DNA of 64,000 nt from positions 372,001 through 436,000 of the forward strand of contig NZ_JAIWNB010000004.1 of the NCBI RefSeq assembly GCF_020215705.1, given 5' to 3'. Origin of the DNA: Nonomuraea aurantiaca. Lineage in GTDB: Bacteria > Actinomycetota > Actinomycetes > Streptosporangiales > Streptosporangiaceae. This document shows, one piece after another, positions 9,056 to 17,424 of this stretch (its first letter is position 1; each line of letters starts with the position of its first letter). Made by a program: the position numbers and the translations under genes. The notes beneath the pieces are model-generated. The model did not search any database. It was not told where the DNA came from and was given only the letters and a program-made list of their open reading frames with translations.

Positions 9056-9967
9056 GTGAGCGCCTTCGCCCTCGATGATCCCTTCGACCGGGGATCGGGC
9101 CTGCCCAGACCCGGCAGTGTGCTGCGCAGCGCCGCAGACTCGATCCCGCCTTCCGGGCTGGTGCTGCTGGCGATCTTCTCCGTGCAGCTGGGGGCGGGCT
9201 TCGCCAAGGAGTTGTTCGCGGCCCTGCCGCCGAGCGCGGTGGTGTTCCTGCGCATCGGGGCGGGTGCGCTGATCATGGGCGCGGTGGCCAGGCCGAAGCT
9301 GAAGGGGATGTCGTGGCGTGACATGGGGGTCGGGCTCGTCTTCGGCGTGACGCTGGCGCTGATGAACCTGTCGTTCTACGAGGCGATAGCGCGGCTGCCC
9401 CTGGGGATCGCGGTGGCGATCGAGTTCCTCGGGCCGCTGGGCGTGGCGGTCGCGGCCTCCAGGCGGCGGCTCGACCTGGTGTGGATCGGCCTGGCGGCCA
9501 CGGGCGTGGCGCTGCTCGCGCCCTGGGGCCAGTCGGCGTCGGTGAGCTGGATCGGCATCGGGTTCGCGCTGGGGGCGGGAGTGCTGTGGGCGGCCTACAT
9601 CCTGCTGTCGGCCTCGGTGGGGCGGCGCTTCCCCGGCACCACCGGGCTGTCGGTCGCGATGATCGTGTCGGCCGTGGTGGTCGCGCCGGTGGGCATCGCG
9701 TCGGGCGGCGGCGACCTGCTCCAGCCGCATCTGCTGCTGATCGGGCTGGGGGTGGGGCTGCTGTCGTCGGTGATCCCGTACTCGCTGGAGATGCAGGCGC
9801 TGCGGCGGATGCCGAAACACGTGTTCGGCATCCTGATGAGCCTGGAGCCCGCGGCGGCCGCGCTGGTCGGCCTGCTGGTGCTGAGCGAGATGCTGCACGC
9901 GCAGCAGTGGGCGGCGATCATCTGCATCGTGGCCGCGAGCCTGGGCACGACCCGCCCGACCAAGTAG
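9056..9967 (+). CDS. EamA/RhtA family (DMT superfamily) transporter
   Basis: A 303-residue protein with ten hydrophobic segments in two EamA repeats. The GTG at 9056 is preceded by GAGGA at a 5-nt distance, which decides the start. Characteristic stretches are FAKELFAALPPSAVVFLRIG in repeat 1 and GLLSSVIPYSLEMQALRRMP in repeat 2, as in RhtA-type threonine/homoserine exporters. Export of an amino acid or similar metabolite is likely; the particular substrate is not shown. It is followed by the convergent GntR gene after a duplicated 25-bp segment. Confidence 0.88.
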   Translation: MSAFALDDPFDRGSGLPRPGSVLRSAADSIPPSGLVLLAIFSVQLGAGFAKELFAALPPSAVVFLRIGAGALIMGAVARPKLKGMSWRDMGVGLVFGVTLALMNLSFYEAIARLPLGIAVAIEFLGPLGVAVAASRRRLDLVWIGLAATGVALLAPWGQSASVSWIGIGFALGAGVLWAAYILLSASVGRRFPGTTGLSVAMIVSAVVVAPVGIASGGGDLLQPHLLLIGLGVGLLSSVIPYSLEMQALRRMPKHVFGILMSLEPAAAALVGLLVLSEMLHAQQWAAIICIVAASLGTTRPTK

Positions 9968-9980
9968 CCTCGCCGGAGGC

Positions 9981-10024
9981 GATCAATGCGGGTCGGCCCC
10001 CAGGTGATCAGTGCGGGTCGGCCC
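9981..10024. repeat. 25-bp-period tandem duplication at the GntR 3' end
   Basis: The 19-bp segments 9981-9999 and 10006-10024 match at 18 of 19 positions with a period of 25 bp. The right copy contains the last codons and stop of the GntR gene (10008-10010); the left copy lies in the non-coding gap. It resembles a slippage duplication. Confidence 0.8.
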
Positions 10025-10679
10025 AGATGCCGCGGACGTGCTGGATGTGCTCCGACATGATGTGGCGGGCCGCCTCGGTGTCACCGGCCTTGAGCGCGTC
10101 GAGCAGCGCGACGTGCTCGCGGGCCGAGTCCGACAGCGTGCCGCGCTCCGACAGCTGCGACAGGCCGTAGAGCCGGGCCCGGTTGCGCAGGTCCTTGACC
10201 ACCTCGACCAGGTGGGCGTTGCCCGACAGCGTCAGCAGCTCCACGTGGAAGCGCAGGTCGGCGTCCACGTACGCGAGCAGGTCACCCCGCTCGGCGGCGG
10301 CGACGATCTCCTCGGCGACGGGCCGCAGCCGCTCGAAGTCGGCCGCGCGCGAGCTGTCGGCCAGCCGGGTCACGGTGGGCACCTCGATGAGCTGCCGGAT
10401 CTCGGTCAGCTCGTCGAGATCGCGGTCGGACAGCTCTGTGACCCGGAAGCCCTTGTTGCGCACCGCCTCGACCAGTCCCTCCTTGGCCAGGTCGAGCATG
10501 GCCTCACGGACGGGCGTGGCGGAGACGCCGAACTGCGCGGCCAGCACCGGCGCGGAGTAGACCACCCCCGGGCGCATCTCACCCGTGATCAACGCGGCGC
10601 GGAGCGCGTGCGCGACCTGCTCGCGCAAGCTCTGCCGCTCGCCCACCATCGGCAGGTCGAGCCGGTCCTCGGCAGCCAT
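10008..10679 (-). CDS. GntR family regulator with FCD domain (probable hydroxyproline operon regulator)
   Basis: A 223-residue FadR-subfamily regulator. The winged helix is at about residues 15-75, with the recognition region APVLAAQFGVSATPVREAML. The C-terminal all-helical FCD domain follows (ELTEIRQLIEVPTVTRLA, then DADLRFHVELLTLSGN), with the His and Asp residues that usually bind a metal and a carboxylate effector. The ATG at 10677-10679 follows AAGGGA. It is 58 nt downstream of the last hydroxyproline catabolic gene on the same strand, so it most likely senses hydroxyproline or an intermediate. Confidence 0.87.
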   Translation of the reverse strand: MAAEDRLDLPMVGERQSLREQVAHALRAALITGEMRPGVVYSAPVLAAQFGVSATPVREAMLDLAKEGLVEAVRNKGFRVTELSDRDLDELTEIRQLIEVPTVTRLADSSRAADFERLRPVAEEIVAAAERGDLLAYVDADLRFHVELLTLSGNAHLVEVVKDLRNRARLYGLSQLSERGTLSDSAREHVALLDALKAGDTEAARHIMSEHIQHVRGIWADPH

Positions 10680-10737
10680 CCGGCCATCCCTTCGCTCAGT
10701 ACACGCCCGCTGATCACCCCTCGCTGGGGGCACGCCG

Positions 10738-11676
10738 CTAAACCCACGCCTCGTACGCGGCGGCGGCGACCACCAGGTCCTCCCACGCCATCCCGGTGCT
10801 CTTGAACACGCGGGGACCGCTGCCCGCAGGAACCCGGCCGGCGATCAGGTCGGCGAGGTTCCCGGCGAGGTGACCGGTGGTGATCGTACCTTGGCGCACC
10901 GGGATGACCACATCCCCCGCTTCGGCCAGCGCCGACGACCTGGCCTCGACGACGACCGTGGCGCGGGCGACGAGGTCTCCGTCCAGCTCACGGGCCTCCG
11001 GTTCGTGCGATCCGACCGCGACCACCGTGGCGTCGTCGCGGACCAGCCCGCCGGGGAAGAGCGGCTCCCTGGCCGTGGTGCAGCAGGCGATCAGGTCCGC
11101 CTCGGCCACGGCACTCAGATCCGGAGCCCGGCCGTGCACCGCGCGGGCCGGCAGGCCGTGGTCACGGCAGCGTGCGGCGAGGCTTTCGGCGCGTTCGGGG
11201 TCACGGCCGATGACCGTGACCCGTTCGACCGGCCGGACCGCGCCCAGCGCGAGGATGTGCCCCCACGCCTGCGGGCCCGTGCCGAACACCACCAGGTTAC
11301 GGGCGTCCGGCCCGGCCAGGTGCTTGACGGCGAGCGCCGAGACCGCCGGGGTGCGCAGCGAGGTGAGCGTGATGCCGTCCATGGCGGCCAGCGGGCTCAG
11401 GGTGTCGCCGTCGAGCAGCAGGTACGTCCCCTGGATGCGGGGCAGCCCGCGCTCGGCGTTGCCGGGCGCGATGGTGACGGCCTTCACGCCCGCGTACCGC
11501 CCCGCGGCGGCGGGCATCAGCAGGAGCTGCCCGGCGGGCAGCTCGACGATCGGCCGCAGCGGCGTCTCCTCCGGATCGAGCCCGTCCCGCAGGGCCTCTT
11601 CCAGGATGCGTACGGCCCGCGCCACGGGCACCAGCCGCTCGATGGTGGCGGCGTCGAGGTAGGGCAGCGCGTTCAC
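10738..11676 (-). CDS. Ornithine cyclodeaminase/mu-crystallin family; probable delta1-pyrroline-2-carboxylate reductase
   Basis: A 312-residue protein with the fold of ornithine cyclodeaminase, ketimine reductase and LhpI. The Rossmann loop is VVFGTGPQAWGHILAL near residue 125, and the N-terminal dimerisation and substrate part contains GVKAVTIAPGN. The GTG start at 11674-11676 overlaps the stop of the preceding gene (GTGA). In bacteria a family member next to a trans-3-hydroxyproline dehydratase reduces delta1-pyrroline-2-carboxylate to proline with NAD(P)H, which fits this neighbourhood. True ornithine cyclodeaminase is the main alternative. Confidence 0.8.
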   Translation of the reverse strand: MNALPYLDAATIERLVPVARAVRILEEALRDGLDPEETPLRPIVELPAGQLLLMPAAAGRYAGVKAVTIAPGNAERGLPRIQGTYLLLDGDTLSPLAAMDGITLTSLRTPAVSALAVKHLAGPDARNLVVFGTGPQAWGHILALGAVRPVERVTVIGRDPERAESLAARCRDHGLPARAVHGRAPDLSAVAEADLIACCTTAREPLFPGGLVRDDATVVAVGSHEPEARELDGDLVARATVVVEARSSALAEAGDVVIPVRQGTITTGHLAGNLADLIAGRVPAGSGPRVFKSTGMAWEDLVVAAAAYEAWV

Positions 11677-12638
11677 CGCAGCACGAACCCGGTGCCGAGG
11701 GGGTCTTCGGGGTCGAGCTCGAAGGTGTGCCGCCCGGTGCGGTAGGCCATGCCCTCGATCTCGGCGACGACGCCCTGGTCCGTCACCTTCCCCACGGTGG
11801 CGACGAACGTGCCGCCCGCGATGCCGGTGTGGATCAGCGGACCCTGGTGACCGTCGTCGTACAGCAGGGCGAGCCGCGCGGCCGTGCCGGACCCGCACGG
11901 CGAGCGGTCCACCTCACCGTCGGCGAACACGGTCACGTTGCGCTGGCGCAGTCCTTCACCCGGTTCGTCCTCGTAGAAGATCACCCCGTAGACGCCGGAC
12001 AGCCGGTCGTCCGACGGATGCCGGGTGGCCGGGTGGCCCGCCAGGGCGGCCTTGACGCGGCGGCCGTGACCGACGAACTCCGTCAGGTTCCCGGCCTCGA
12101 CGGACAGGCCGACGGCCGAGGCGGGCAGGGTGGCGTAGATGGCTCCGCCGTAGGCGAGGTCGACCTCGACCCCGGCGACGGGGACGGCGCGCGCGATGGC
12201 GTACGACGGGACGTTGACGAAGGTGACCGACTCGACGCGGTCCCGCGAGCCGCGCACGCGGGCCGTGACGCGGCCCGAGGGCACATCGACGACCACGTCC
12301 GTCTCGCCGCCGGGGTCCGCCTCGACCAGGCCCTCGCGGACGGCGTGCACGCCGAGCGCGATCGTGCCGTGGCCGCAGGCGGTGGAGTAACCGTCCTTGT
12401 GCCAGAACAGCGCGCCGAAGTGGGCGCCGGGGTCGTCGGGCGGGACCAGGAAGCAGCCGTACATGTCGGCGTGGCCGCGCGGCTCGTGGCAGAGCAGCCG
12501 CCGTACCCGCTCGGCCGGGCCGCCAGGTGCGGCGGCCCGGCGTTCGAGGACGGTGGCGCCCGGGATGTCCGGGGCGCCACCGGTGACGATCCTGAACGGC
12601 TCGCCGGCGGTGTGGTAGTCGACCGTGGTGACGCTCAC
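11673..12638 (-). CDS. Proline racemase family enzyme resembling trans-3-hydroxy-L-proline dehydratase
   Basis: A 321-residue member of the proline racemase family. Its N-terminus (VDYHTAGEPFRIV) and the stretches EPRGHADMYGCFLVP and KDGYSTACGHGTIALG resemble eukaryotic L3HYPDH and bacterial 3-hydroxyproline dehydratases more than 4-hydroxyproline epimerases. Both active-site positions are cysteine (STACGHG and DRSPCGSGT). Dehydratases of this family, as I know them, usually have Cys/Thr or Ser/Cys, so epimerase or racemase activity stays open. The GTG start at 12636-12638 overlaps the upstream gene by four bases. The next gene downstream would reduce the dehydratase product to proline. Confidence 0.82.
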   Translation of the reverse strand: MSVTTVDYHTAGEPFRIVTGGAPDIPGATVLERRAAAPGGPAERVRRLLCHEPRGHADMYGCFLVPPDDPGAHFGALFWHKDGYSTACGHGTIALGVHAVREGLVEADPGGETDVVVDVPSGRVTARVRGSRDRVESVTFVNVPSYAIARAVPVAGVEVDLAYGGAIYATLPASAVGLSVEAGNLTEFVGHGRRVKAALAGHPATRHPSDDRLSGVYGVIFYEDEPGEGLRQRNVTVFADGEVDRSPCGSGTAARLALLYDDGHQGPLIHTGIAGGTFVATVGKVTDQGVVAEIEGMAYRTGRHTFELDPEDPLGTGFVLR

Positions 12639-13651
12639 AGCTCGAATCCCTCGGGGAACGGGTCGCGCGGGTCGAGGAAGTATTGAGCGGTGCCGGTGAC
12701 CCAGGCGCGCCCGGTGATGGCCGGCACGACCGCGGGCCGGCCGCCGACGGTGGTCTCCCCCAGCAGGCGGCCGATGAAGCGGGTCCCGATGAACGACTCG
12801 TTGACGAACTCCCCGCTCCCCGGCCCCCCGCTCACGGCCAGCTGGCCACGGGCGTGCAGCTGGGCCATCCGGGCGCTGGTGCCGGTGCCGCACGGCGAGC
12901 GGTCGAACCAGCCCGGGTAGATGGCCATCGCGTGCCGCGAGTGGTGCGCGTCCGAGCCCGGCGCGGCGAAGTAGACGTGGTGGCAGCCCCGGATGCGGTC
13001 GTCCTCGGGGTGCACGGGCTCGTCGGCCGCGTCGATCGCCGCCATCGTGGCCAGCCCGGCGGCGAGGATCTCGTTCTTGGCCTTGCGGTCGAAGGGCAGG
13101 CCGTAGTCGTCGAGGTCGACGATCGCGTAGAAGTTGCCCCCGTACGCCAGGTCATAGCGGATGTCGCCGAAGCCGGGCACCGTGACGACGGCGTCGAGCC
13201 GGTCGCAGTAGGCGGGCACGTTGCGCAGCGTCACCGACATGGCCATGCCGTCCTCGACGGCCACGTCCACCTCGACGAGCCCGGCGGGCACCTCCAGTCG
13301 TACGGTGGTGACCGGCTCGACGACCTCCACCATGCCGGTCTCCACCAGCACGGTCGCCACGCCGATGGTGCCGTGACCGCACATCGGCAGCAGCCCGGAC
13401 ACCTCGATGAACAGCACGCCCCAGTCGGCGTCGGGCCGGGTGGGCGGCTGCAGGATGGCGCCGCTCATGGCGGCGTGGCCGCGCGGCTCGTTCATCAGCA
13501 GCCTGCGGATGTGGTCGAGATGGTCGCGGAAGTAGACGCGCCGCTCGGCCATGCTCGCGCCGGGGATCACGCCCACGCCGCCGGTGATCACGCGGGTGGG
13601 CATGCCTTCGGTGTGCGAGTCGACGGCGTGGAAGACCCGCTTCGTCCTCAT
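12635..13651 (-). CDS. 4-hydroxyproline 2-epimerase (proline racemase family)
   Basis: A 338-residue enzyme that should convert trans-4-hydroxy-L-proline to cis-4-hydroxy-D-proline without cofactor. The two catalytic cysteines are present in LPMCGHGTIG and DRSPCGTGTSAR, and the N-terminus (HAVDSHTEGMPTRVITGG) is typical of the epimerase group. The ATG at 13649-13651 overlaps the stop of the DapA-family gene (ATGA). It opens the 4-hydroxyproline route, completed here by the dehydrogenase subunits and the deaminase encoded upstream. Proline racemase is a less likely alternative. Confidence 0.88.
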   Translation of the reverse strand: MRTKRVFHAVDSHTEGMPTRVITGGVGVIPGASMAERRVYFRDHLDHIRRLLMNEPRGHAAMSGAILQPPTRPDADWGVLFIEVSGLLPMCGHGTIGVATVLVETGMVEVVEPVTTVRLEVPAGLVEVDVAVEDGMAMSVTLRNVPAYCDRLDAVVTVPGFGDIRYDLAYGGNFYAIVDLDDYGLPFDRKAKNEILAAGLATMAAIDAADEPVHPEDDRIRGCHHVYFAAPGSDAHHSRHAMAIYPGWFDRSPCGTGTSARMAQLHARGQLAVSGGPGSGEFVNESFIGTRFIGRLLGETTVGGRPAVVPAITGRAWVTGTAQYFLDPRDPFPEGFEL

Positions 13652-14541
13652 CGCATGCCCTCCGCGAGCGCCTTCTCCGTCGCACCGCGTACGGCCGCCT
13701 CCTGCGTCTCGGTCAGCGGCACGCGCGGCAGGCGGCAGGGCCCGCCGTGACGGCCCGCGATGTCCATCGACAGCTTGATGGCCTGCACGAACTCCGTCTT
13801 GGAGTCCCAGCGAAGCAGCGGGTGGAGCGTACGGTACAGGGGCAGCGCGGTCTCGAGGTCACCGGCCAGCGCGGCCCGGTAGAGGGCGACGCTGGAGGCG
13901 GGCAGCGCGTTGGGGTAGCCGGCGACCCAGCCGACAGCCCCGGCGATCGCCAGTTCCAGCAGCACGTCGTCGGACCCGATCAGCACGTCGAGGCCGGGGG
14001 CCAGCTCGCCGAGCTCATAGGACCGGCGCGGGTCGCCGCTGAACTCCTTCACGGCCACGATCAGGCCCTCGCCGTGCAGGGTGGCCAGCAGCGCGGGCGT
14101 CAGGTCCACCTTGGTGTCGTACGGGTTGTTGTAGGCCACGATCGGCACCCCGGCCTTGGCCACCTCGCGGTAGTGCGCGATCACGGAGCGCTCGTCGGCC
14201 CGGTAGGAGTTGGGCGGCAGCAGCAGCACCGAACCGCAGCCGGCCGCGGCCGCGCGCTCGGCCCACAGCCGCGACTCCGCCGCGCCGTACGCGCCAACGC
14301 CCGCCATCACGTTCGGCCCGCCGACCGTCTCGACGGCCGTCTCGATGACCTTGGCCCGCTCCTCGGCGGTGAGCGTCTGGTACTCGCCCAGCGACCCGTT
14401 GGGGACCACGCCGTCGCAGCCGTTCTCGACCAGCCAGCGGCAGTGCTCCGCATAGCCGTCGAAGTCGACGGACAGGTCCTCACGCAGAGGGAGAGCCGTG
14501 GCCACCATGACACCGTGCCAGGGTTTAATGCGATTTGTCAT
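13648..14541 (-). CDS. DapA-family aldolase/deaminase; probable delta1-pyrroline-4-hydroxy-2-carboxylate deaminase
   Basis: A 297-residue TIM-barrel protein of the DHDPS/NAL family. The Schiff-base lysine is in LIVAVKEFSGD, the catalytic tyrosine in PIVAYNNPYDTK, and the usual GTTGE loop is replaced by PNGSLGEYQTL. In hydroxyproline operons this family deaminates and dehydrates the oxidised D-hydroxyproline product to 2-oxoglutarate semialdehyde, and the neighbours support that. The ATG at 14539-14541 has a strong GGAGGA upstream. The start codon lies in one arm of a 7-bp inverted repeat. The semialdehyde dehydrogenase needed next is not in this window. Confidence 0.86.
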   Translation of the reverse strand: MTNRIKPWHGVMVATALPLREDLSVDFDGYAEHCRWLVENGCDGVVPNGSLGEYQTLTAEERAKVIETAVETVGGPNVMAGVGAYGAAESRLWAERAAAAGCGSVLLLPPNSYRADERSVIAHYREVAKAGVPIVAYNNPYDTKVDLTPALLATLHGEGLIVAVKEFSGDPRRSYELGELAPGLDVLIGSDDVLLELAIAGAVGWVAGYPNALPASSVALYRAALAGDLETALPLYRTLHPLLRWDSKTEFVQAIKLSMDIAGRHGGPCRLPRVPLTETQEAAVRGATEKALAEGMR

Positions 14542-14545
14542 TAAA
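14524..14545. promoter_or_regulatory. Inverted repeat over the start codon of the DapA-family gene
   Basis: TTTAATG at 14524-14530 and CATTAAA at 14539-14545 are perfect 7-bp arms with 8 nt between them, in an AT-rich spot inside a GC-rich operon. In the mRNA the arm near the ribosome binding site contains the AUG. It could be a translation-control hairpin or a DNA operator. Confidence 0.4.
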
Positions 14546-14557
14546 GAGTCCTCCAAA

Positions 14558-15958
14558 TCAGGGTGTATCGAAATCGAGATCGAGCTCGGCGAGAGCGCCG
14601 AGAGAGATGGGTTGCGCGATGGGGCGGCGAGGGGGCCGGGGCGACTCCCCGGCGAGGCAGGCGACCGCGTAGCCGCAGATCCGGCCCTGGCACCAGCCCA
14701 TGCCGGGCCTGGCCAGCAGCTTGACCGAGCGCGCGTCGGTGGCGCCGAGCTCCAGCGCGGCGCGTACGCGGGCGACCGGCACCTCCTCGCACCGGCACAC
14801 CAGCGTGTCGTCGCGCAGCCAGCCCTGCCAGCCCGGTTTGACCGGATACGCGTGATGCAGCGCCTCGCCGAACGCGCGCAGCCGCCGGCGCCGTCTGGCC
14901 AGCACGCCCGGCACCGGCACGCCGGCCACGGCCAGGCCGGCGATGCGGCCCTCCAGCTCGGCCAGGTACCGCCCGCCCACGCCGACCGGCTCGCCCGCCG
15001 CCCAGACGCCGCGCGCCGTGGTGCGCTGGCGGTCGTCCACCGCGAGCACGGGCATGCCGTCCGCGTCTTGGCGGGTCTCACAGCCGAGCTCGACGCCGAG
15101 CTCGATCTGGGGGACGAAGCCGTAGCCGACGGCCAGCGTGTCGCAGGCCAGCTCGCGGGTGGCGAGCACGTTCCAGTCGGCGTCGAGCCGCGCGACGGTG
15201 ACCGCCTCCAGCTCGCGCTCGCCGTGGGCGGCGATCACCGCCTGGTGCGTCCGGTACGGCACGCGGTGCCGGGCCATGGCCAGCCCGTAGCCCGCCGCCT
15301 CCCCCGCCTTGCCCGCGGCCAGCACCGGATGCCGGGCCAGGCCCAGGCCGCCGTTGGCCTCGAACACCCCCAGCACCTCGGCCCCCGCTCCCGCCAGGCC
15401 GGTGGCCACGGGCAGCAGGAACGGCCCGGTGCCGGCGACGACCACCCGGCCGCCCGCGACGACGCCGTTGCCCTTGAGCAGCGCCTGGGCGCCGCCCGCC
15501 GTCAGGACGCCGGGCAGGTCCCAGCCGGGGAAGGGCAGCGGCCGGTCGTGGGCGCCGGTGGCGATCAGGAGGTCACGGCAGCGGATCGCCACCGTGCGGC
15601 CGTCCGGCGTGCGGCAGTGGACGGTGAGCCGGTCGCCGTCTCGCGTCACGGTCCACACCTGGTGCCCGAGCAGGACCTCGGCCCGCTCGCCGAGCGCGCG
15701 GGCCTGCCTAAGGAACCGGTCCAGACCCGGTGTGCCGCCGCGCGCCGCTCCGGGCGGGTGGCGGAAGTACTGGCCGCCGAGGCGGGCACCCGAGTCGACG
15801 AGGACCACGCTCAGGCCGCGCAGGGCCGCCGTCAGGGCCCCCGCCACTCCGGCGGGCCCGCCACCGACCACGGCGAGATCGCAGGTGTAGTCGTCGCGAA
15901 CCCGGTCGTGGGGAATGCGGTCGTTGGGAACGCCCACACGGTCGTCGGTGGGGCTCAT
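14558..15958 (-). CDS. FAD/NAD(P)-binding large subunit of D-hydroxyproline dehydrogenase, with C-terminal [2Fe-2S] BFD-like domain
   Basis: A 466-residue flavoprotein. The N-terminal dinucleotide site is CDLAVVGGGPAGVAGALTAA, and a second nucleotide fold begins near GRVVVAGTGPFLLPVATGL. The C-terminal 90 residues hold a BFD-like cluster domain with VCRCEE and GMGWCQGRICG (four cysteines). This architecture matches the alpha subunit of the hetero-oligomeric hydroxyproline, octopine and nopaline oxidases. The first 20 residues are charged and repetitive (DDRVGVPNDRIPHDRVRDDY). It overlaps the small Fe-S subunit gene by four bases (ATGA) and ends 16 nt before the deaminase gene. Confidence 0.88.
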   Translation of the reverse strand: MSPTDDRVGVPNDRIPHDRVRDDYTCDLAVVGGGPAGVAGALTAALRGLSVVLVDSGARLGGQYFRHPPGAARGGTPGLDRFLRQARALGERAEVLLGHQVWTVTRDGDRLTVHCRTPDGRTVAIRCRDLLIATGAHDRPLPFPGWDLPGVLTAGGAQALLKGNGVVAGGRVVVAGTGPFLLPVATGLAGAGAEVLGVFEANGGLGLARHPVLAAGKAGEAAGYGLAMARHRVPYRTHQAVIAAHGERELEAVTVARLDADWNVLATRELACDTLAVGYGFVPQIELGVELGCETRQDADGMPVLAVDDRQRTTARGVWAAGEPVGVGGRYLAELEGRIAGLAVAGVPVPGVLARRRRRLRAFGEALHHAYPVKPGWQGWLRDDTLVCRCEEVPVARVRAALELGATDARSVKLLARPGMGWCQGRICGYAVACLAGESPRPPRRPIAQPISLGALAELDLDFDTP

Positions 15959-16197
15959 GCGGTCGTCACCTCGTCTCCGGGCCGGGCCTCCAGCAGGCAG
16001 GCGCGTTCTGGTGGGCGGCCGTTCACCGTGATCAGACAGTCGAAGCAGACGCCGATGCCGCAGAACAGGCCGCGCGGCCGCCCGCCGAAGCGGGTGGTCC
16101 GCCAGGCGCGGACCCCGGCGGCGTGCAGGGCCGCGCCGATCGTCTGCCCCGGCTCGACCGGCACGGCCCGGCCGTCGATCGTGATCTGGAAGGTCAC
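15955..16197 (-). CDS. [2Fe-2S] small subunit of D-hydroxyproline dehydrogenase
   Basis: An 80-residue ferredoxin-like protein. The cluster ligands appear as CGIGVCFDC followed by a distal Cys in PPERACLL, a plant-ferredoxin-like C-x4-C-x2-C...C pattern. The GTG at 16195-16197 overlaps the stop of the flavin subunit (GTGA). Such small subunits carry electrons between the flavins of the alpha and beta subunits in three-subunit amino acid dehydrogenases. Much longer upstream starts would run inside the neighbouring gene and are unlikely. Confidence 0.88.
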   Translation of the reverse strand: MTFQITIDGRAVPVEPGQTIGAALHAAGVRAWRTTRFGGRPRGLFCGIGVCFDCLITVNGRPPERACLLEARPGDEVTTA

Positions 16198-17405
16198 GCG
16201 GACTCCTCGCTCGCACGGGAGGACCCGGCGGAGGTCTCGGTCTCGCCCCGGGTCGCGGTCGGGGATCCGGACGAGTTCGCGAAGCGGTCCGGGCGGAAGG
16301 GGTGCAGGTCGAGTTCGGGGCGGGCGCCGGTCAGCAGCTGGGACAGCAGGAGCCCGGTCGCGGGCGCGAGCCCGATCCCGGCCCCTTCGTGCCCGCACGC
16401 GTGATACAGCCCGGGCGCGTGCGGATCCGGCCCGATCACCGGCAGGTGGTCCGGACAGTACGGCCGGAACCCGCAGTACGACCTGATCACCCGCACCTCC
16501 CGCAACGCCGGGAACAGGGCGACGGCCTGGGCCGCCAGCCGGGCCAGCACCCGGGGCGAGGTCGTGCGGTCGAAGCCGACCCGCTCCCTGCTGGCCCCGA
16601 TGAGCACGGTCCCCGCCGGGGTGCCCTCGACGACGGCCGAGGTCTCCAGATCGGCGGAGTCGCTGGCCACGTTGGTGACGTAGGCGGCGGTGTAGACCTT
16701 GTGCCGGATCAGCGGCTCACGCAGCGGCTCGGTGACGAGGATGAACCCGCGCCTGGGCAGGACCGGCAGCGCCACGCCCGCGAGCCCGGCGATCTCGCCG
16801 CCCCACGTGCCGGCCGCGTTGACCACCGCGCCGCCGAGGATGTCGCCCTGGTCGGTGCGTACGCCCGTCACCCGGTCCCCGGACCGCGTGAACCCGGTCA
16901 CGGTGACGCCGGTGCGCAGGTGGAGCGTGCCGTGGCCGTAGCTCTCCGCGCCGTGCCCGAGCAGCCGCGCGGCGGCCAGCATGGGCTGCACCTGGGCGTC
17001 CTGCGGGTAGTGGACGCCGCCCGCGAGCCCCTCGGCCAGGTGCGGCTCGTAGTCGCGCAGGCCGGCCGCGGGCACGACGGTGTACTCGACACCCTGCTTG
17101 CCCGCCAGCTCGACGAGCTGCCGCTGGACCTCGTCGGTCTCGGCGACGACCAGGCCGCCCTTGGGCTCGTACTCGAACTCGCCGAGCGCGGCCAGCTCCC
17201 CCCACAGACGGTTGGACAGCAGCGCGAGGTCCAGCTCCGGGCCCGGCCCCTTGTCCGAGACCAGCACGTTGCCCTCGCCCGCGCCCGTCGTGCCTCCGGC
17301 CACGGGGCCGCGGTCCACCACGGTCACGTCCAGCCCGGCCCGTGCGGCGTAATAGGCGCACGCGGCGCCCACCACTCCGGCGCCGATGACGATCACATCC
17401 GACAT
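16194..17405 (-). CDS. FAD-dependent oxidoreductase, catalytic (beta) subunit of D-hydroxyproline dehydrogenase
   Basis: A 403-residue DAO-family flavoprotein. It begins MSDVIVIGAGVVGAACAYYA, the FAD-binding Rossmann loop, and has the C-terminal glycine-rich FAD segment YHACGHEGAGIGLAPATG. The ATG at 17403-17405 is preceded by GGGAGGTGAGG, an excellent ribosome binding site. It is the first gene of the operon and should oxidise cis-4-hydroxy-D-proline to the pyrroline. The last 30 residues are low-complexity Ser/Thr/Glu and probably flexible. Sarcosine or glycine oxidase activity is the main alternative if the context were ignored. Confidence 0.87.
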   Translation of the reverse strand: MSDVIVIGAGVVGAACAYYAARAGLDVTVVDRGPVAGGTTGAGEGNVLVSDKGPGPELDLALLSNRLWGELAALGEFEYEPKGGLVVAETDEVQRQLVELAGKQGVEYTVVPAAGLRDYEPHLAEGLAGGVHYPQDAQVQPMLAAARLLGHGAESYGHGTLHLRTGVTVTGFTRSGDRVTGVRTDQGDILGGAVVNAAGTWGGEIAGLAGVALPVLPRRGFILVTEPLREPLIRHKVYTAAYVTNVASDSADLETSAVVEGTPAGTVLIGASRERVGFDRTTSPRVLARLAAQAVALFPALREVRVIRSYCGFRPYCPDHLPVIGPDPHAPGLYHACGHEGAGIGLAPATGLLLSQLLTGARPELDLHPFRPDRFANSSGSPTATRGETETSAGSSRASEESA

Positions 17406-17424
17406 CCTCACCTCCCATCTGTAA

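Noticed and set aside
10679..10737. Copy of the TATGTCACATA operator upstream of the GntR gene
   Set aside because: The 58-bp gap contains no comparable inverted repeat, so autoregulation through this motif is not supported.
15955..16398. A 147-codon version of the [2Fe-2S] subunit
   Set aside because: The additional N-terminal residues are Arg/Pro-rich and lie inside the flavin subunit gene; the GTG at 16197 with a 4-bp overlap is far more plausible.
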